Source: an uncultured Bacilli bacterium
GTDB taxonomy: Bacteria > Bacillota_I > Bacilli_A > RF39 > UBA660
Assembly: GCA_934183185.1 (NCBI GenBank)
Contig: CAKPSO010000039.1
Location: 1 to 8,888 of the forward strand
Direction: 5' to 3'
Length of the DNA: 8,888 nucleotides
Shown one piece after another: positions 6,871 through 8,888 of this stretch; position 1 is the stretch's first letter, and every line of letters begins with the position of its first letter. A program made the translations under genes and the position numbers. Under the pieces are notes generated by a model. That model did not search any database. It saw only the letters and a list, made by a program, of their open reading frames with translations, and had not been told where the DNA came from.

Positions 6871-7337
6871 TACTATTATCTTTTTTCTTAGACTCTATTA
6901 TCACTAATTATTATCCATATACTATAAACAATTTATCATGGTTTAGACCATGTTTTTATATACTAATATTAGTAACAGTACTATTCTATAATAAAAAAGA
7001 AAAATATATATTTGAAAAAAAACTAATTCTAACTATAATAGGCAGTCTAATATTTAATGTTAACTTACTAGCAAGAACTATTATTTATCTACTTATATTT
7101 TTATCTGTTAAATATATTATAAAAGAATATCATAAAAGTATTATTACTTATCTAATTACTATATTAATATCCCTATTTATATATTATTATTTCTCTTATT
7201 TTATATTTATCTTCTTCAAAGAAACAACTATTACTATTACTTCTACTACTTTAGTATTTATACATTCTATACTTATAAACTGTATAGTAGGAATAATTAT
7301 TTATTATCTTTTTGACATAAAATATAAAAGAAAATAA
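6867..7337 (+). CDS. mreD: MreD, rod shape-determining membrane protein
   Basis: This 156-residue, very hydrophobic protein has about five membrane segments (approximately 27-40, 51-65, 68-86, 91-118 and 127-148). MreD is poorly conserved in sequence, so the call rests on size, topology and its position immediately after mreC with a four-base ATGA overlap. It is expected to be an integral partner of MreC in lateral wall synthesis. The start ATG at 6867 has AAAGG (6852-6856) upstream inside mreC. In Bacillus minC and minD come next; here the next gene is spoIVFA. Confidence 0.85.
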   Translation: MILLSFFLDSIITNYYPYTINNLSWFRPCFYILILVTVLFYNKKEKYIFEKKLILTIIGSLIFNVNLLARTIIYLLIFLSVKYIIKEYHKSIITYLITILISLFIYYYFSYFIFIFFKETTITITSTTLVFIHSILINCIVGIIIYYLFDIKYKRK

Positions 7338-7358
7338 TAATAGTTATTAGGTGATTAT

Positions 7359-7973
7359 ATGGATGAATATAAGTCAGTAAATCGTTATCTAAATAAACAA
7401 AGTAATAATACTAATACTACATCTATTAGAAGAAAAATAATACTAAATTTAATTCATAAAGTATTATTATCAGCTTTAATATTAATATCTACTTTATGTA
7501 TTATAAAGATTTATCCTGATACTAAAGATATTATTTATAAGAGAGTATACCAAGATAATATTTCATTTTCTAGGATAAATGATTTCTACAAGAAACATTT
7601 TGGTTCAATTCTACCATTTGATAGTTTAATGAGTAATCAAACTAAAACGGTATTTAATGAACATTTAGAGTATGAGAGTAAGGAAACATATAAAGATGGA
7701 GTAAAGCTAACTGTAAGAAGTAATTATCTAATGCCTATATTAGAAAGTGGTATAGTAGTATTTATTGGTAATAAGGAACACTATGGACAAACTATTATAA
7801 TTCAACAAGTAGATGGTATTGATTTATGGTATGTAAATATAAAAAATGATTCTATAAAATTATATGATTATGTAGAAAAAGGAGATTTATTAGGAGAATG
7901 TATAAATAATGAAATATATCTCTATTACCAACAAAAAGGAGAGTTCCTAGATTATCAGAAGTATTTACCATAA
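7359..7973 (+). CDS. spoIVFA: SpoIVFA-like sporulation protein, degenerate LytM/M23 fold
   Basis: SpoIVFA holds the protease SpoIVFB in the forespore membrane complex and restrains it until sigma-K is needed. The 204-residue product has a charged N-terminus, one membrane helix (about 31-50), and a segment FSRINDFYKKHFGSILPFD (70-88) like the SpoIVFA region before the LytM domain. A C-terminal LytM-like domain (about 110-200) contains SGIVVFIGNKEHYGQTIIIQQVDGIDLWYVNI and SIKLYDYVEKGDLLGE. The HxxxD and HxH zinc ligands of active M23 peptidases are absent, as expected for SpoIVFA. It is shorter than the Bacillus protein (about 264 residues), mainly N-terminally. AGGTGA (7349-7354) precedes the ATG. 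The 3' end overlaps spoIVFB by 23 bases, so the two are probably translationally coupled. Confidence 0.85.
   Translation: MDEYKSVNRYLNKQSNNTNTTSIRRKIILNLIHKVLLSALILISTLCIIKIYPDTKDIIYKRVYQDNISFSRINDFYKKHFGSILPFDSLMSNQTKTVFNEHLEYESKETYKDGVKLTVRSNYLMPILESGIVVFIGNKEHYGQTIIIQQVDGIDLWYVNIKNDSIKLYDYVEKGDLLGECINNEIYLYYQQKGEFLDYQKYLP
7935..7953 (+). promoter_or_regulatory. Ribosome binding site and ATT start codon of spoIVFB
   Basis: AAAGGAGAG (7935-7943), inside the spoIVFA coding region, is a strong Shine-Dalgarno match seven bases before ATT at 7951. The spoIVFB frame is closed by TAG at 7948-7950, immediately upstream. Between there and the HELGH motif at 8071 there is no ATG, GTG or TTG. ATT at 7951 is therefore the best-placed start; ATC 7954 and ATT 7963 are less well spaced alternatives. 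Confidence 0.65.
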
Positions 7974-8697
7974 ATTAAGTTTTCATCCACTTTTCTATGT
8001 TTTATTAGGCATATCTTTTTTAACTGGACATTTTCGTCATATAACTATTTTTACTATAATAATTTTAATTCATGAACTAGGACACTTTATAACTGCTTAT
8101 TTATTAGGATGGAAATGTATAAAGATAACTATTTATCCATATGGAGGATATAGTGATTTTGAGGTAGAGATAAATATTCCATTATACCAAGAATTATTAG
8201 TATTAATAATGGGACCTCTAACTCAAATTATATTTGTTTATATTTTGTCTTTTTATATAGATAATTCTAATTTAGTATTATTTAATTATTATAATAGATT
8301 AATACTATTATTTAATATGTTACCAATATATCCACTAGATGGTGGAAAACTATTAAATATAGTTATTAATTATTTTATATCTTTCTATAAGTCATATCAA
8401 ATAACTCTATATATTAGTTATTTTTTATTTATATCATGTTTTATAGTTATACTTATTTATTATTTTAATTTACTATTATTTATAATTTTCCTTCTATTAG
8501 GAATAATGTTAATAAAGGAGTTTAAGAAAGCTCCATTTTATTATCAAAGATTTTTATTAGAACGTTATATTAATAATTATTTCTTCTCAAGAATTAAAAA
8601 TATTAAGAGTATAGAAAATATGAAAAGGGATAATTATCATTTTATAAGAGGTATTTCTGAGAAAGAATATTTAAGGATATATTTTAATAGTAAATAA
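7951..8697 (+). CDS. spoIVFB: SpoIVFB, S2P/M50 intramembrane metalloprotease
   Basis: SpoIVFB cleaves pro-sigma-K in the mother cell membrane surrounding the forespore. The 248-residue product contains the zinc motif H41-E-L-G-H45 and the second S2P motif NMLPIYPLDGG, with N122, P125 and D130 supplying the third ligand region. The N-terminal KLSFHPLFYVLLGISFLTGH matches the Bacillus KIHVHPFLWIIAALGLLTGH pattern recalled from that protein. YPYGGYSDFEVE, IMGPLTQI and the late FLLERY are also family features. Five or six hydrophobic segments span residues about 12-190. The first in-frame ATG (8209) lies past the active-site HELGH, so a gene called from there would be catalytically dead. Homology extends upstream to about codon 8, so the ATT at 7951 is chosen as start. 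The C-terminal region is shorter than in Bacillus (288 residues), with less of the CBS-like tail. Confidence 0.88.
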   Translation: MIRSIYHKLSFHPLFYVLLGISFLTGHFRHITIFTIIILIHELGHFITAYLLGWKCIKITIYPYGGYSDFEVEINIPLYQELLVLIMGPLTQIIFVYILSFYIDNSNLVLFNYYNRLILLFNMLPIYPLDGGKLLNIVINYFISFYKSYQITLYISYFLFISCFIVILIYYFNLLLFIIFLLLGIMLIKEFKKAPFYYQRFLLERYINNYFFSRIKNIKSIENMKRDNYHFIRGISEKEYLRIYFNSK

Positions 8698-8760
8698 AAT
8701 ATAAATAATAAGAAATAAATATCTATTTTTAATGTATATTTATAAGAATATTTAGTAAAA

Positions 8761-8888
8761 GTAGGTGTTTTAAATTATGGTTTTAATTTTAATTAAAAAG
8801 TGCTTCCACGAGGAGCAAAAGTATGATAAGATTAAGTAGTAATAAAATAATAGCTAGAGATAGTATTATTTGTATAATTTAGTAAAGA
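8761..8888 (+). ncRNA. Candidate L21 (rplU) 5' leader RNA, cut by the window end
   Basis: In Bacillus, spoIVFB is followed by rplU-ysxB-rpmA, whose mRNA begins with the L21 leader, a cis-acting structured RNA. This non-coding tract holds a GC-rich hairpin (by local standards) TGCTTCC-ACGA-GGAGCA (8801-8817), then a longer hairpin at 8845-8871. In the longer one AAATAATA pairs with TATTATTT, and CTA/TAG after one bulged G closes a GAGA (GNRA-type) tetraloop. A further TTTTAATT/AATTAAAA dyad lies at 8781-8798. I could not place a convincing promoter in 8698-8760. Assignment rests on synteny plus structure; the leader consensus itself could not be compared. Confidence 0.45.

Noticed and set aside
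8209..8697. SpoIVFB as a short protein starting at the ATG at 8209
   Set aside because: This start removes the HELGH zinc motif (8071-8085) although the frame is open and homologous upstream to about 7972.
8781..8798. TTTTAATT/AATTAAAA dyad as a transcription terminator after spoIVFB
   Set aside because: The stem is all A-T with a two-base loop and no following T-run; it is at most part of the leader structure.
1..8888. CRISPR array, tRNA genes, insertion sequences or prophage parts
   Set aside because: No regularly spaced repeats, cloverleaf sequences, transposase frames or terminal inverted repeats were seen; the only tandem repeat is the two-copy 19-bp element at 2851-2888.

Overview
The window is strongly AT-rich and gene-dense, with short intergenic gaps and Bacillota-type genes: FeoA/FeoB, RadC, MreC/MreD, and the sporulation pair SpoIVFA/SpoIVFB. 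Gene order from about 4960 to the right end follows the Bacillus locus spoIIB-maf-radC-mreBCD-minCD-spoIVFAB-rplU, with several members missing. This suggests an endospore-forming, or ancestrally spore-forming, low-GC Bacilli-type organism, probably an uncultured gut-type lineage. That placement is inference. Trp residues are encoded by TGG and mreC ends in TGA, so nothing points to a recoded UGA.

Left part (1-607): one minus-strand gene of unknown function (109-495) with its own rho-independent terminator (31-69). It diverges from feoAB. The 112-base gap between them carries a long, nearly perfect inverted repeat (515-532 and 577-593), with one arm just upstream of each gene's ribosome binding site.

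Iron block (608-2850): feoA and feoB, overlapping by one base, form a ferrous iron uptake operon. No terminator is visible after feoB.

Pilin-like block (2851-4914): a tandem 19-bp repeat and an extended -10 promoter precede a 503-residue type IV pilin-like surface protein with Ig-like modules and a 12-cysteine C-terminal domain. A small membrane-anchored protein follows, and the unit closes with a clear terminator. No pilus assembly genes are in view.

Sporulation, shape and envelope block (4964-8697): a SPOR-like protein at the spoIIB position, then radC, mreC, mreD, spoIVFA and spoIVFB, all on one strand and tightly packed. spoIVFB (an S2P-type intramembrane metalloprotease) is easily missed. 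It has no ATG/GTG/TTG start before its HELGH active site. The reading frame instead opens at an ATT codon at 7951, preceded by a strong Shine-Dalgarno sequence inside spoIVFA. MreCD would act in elongation-type wall synthesis, SpoIVFA/FB in pro-sigma-K processing on the forespore membrane, and the SPOR protein probably at septa.

Right end (8698-8888): an untranslated stretch with two hairpins, one capped by a GNRA-type loop. By position and structure it is a candidate ribosomal protein L21 leader, with rplU expected just beyond the window.
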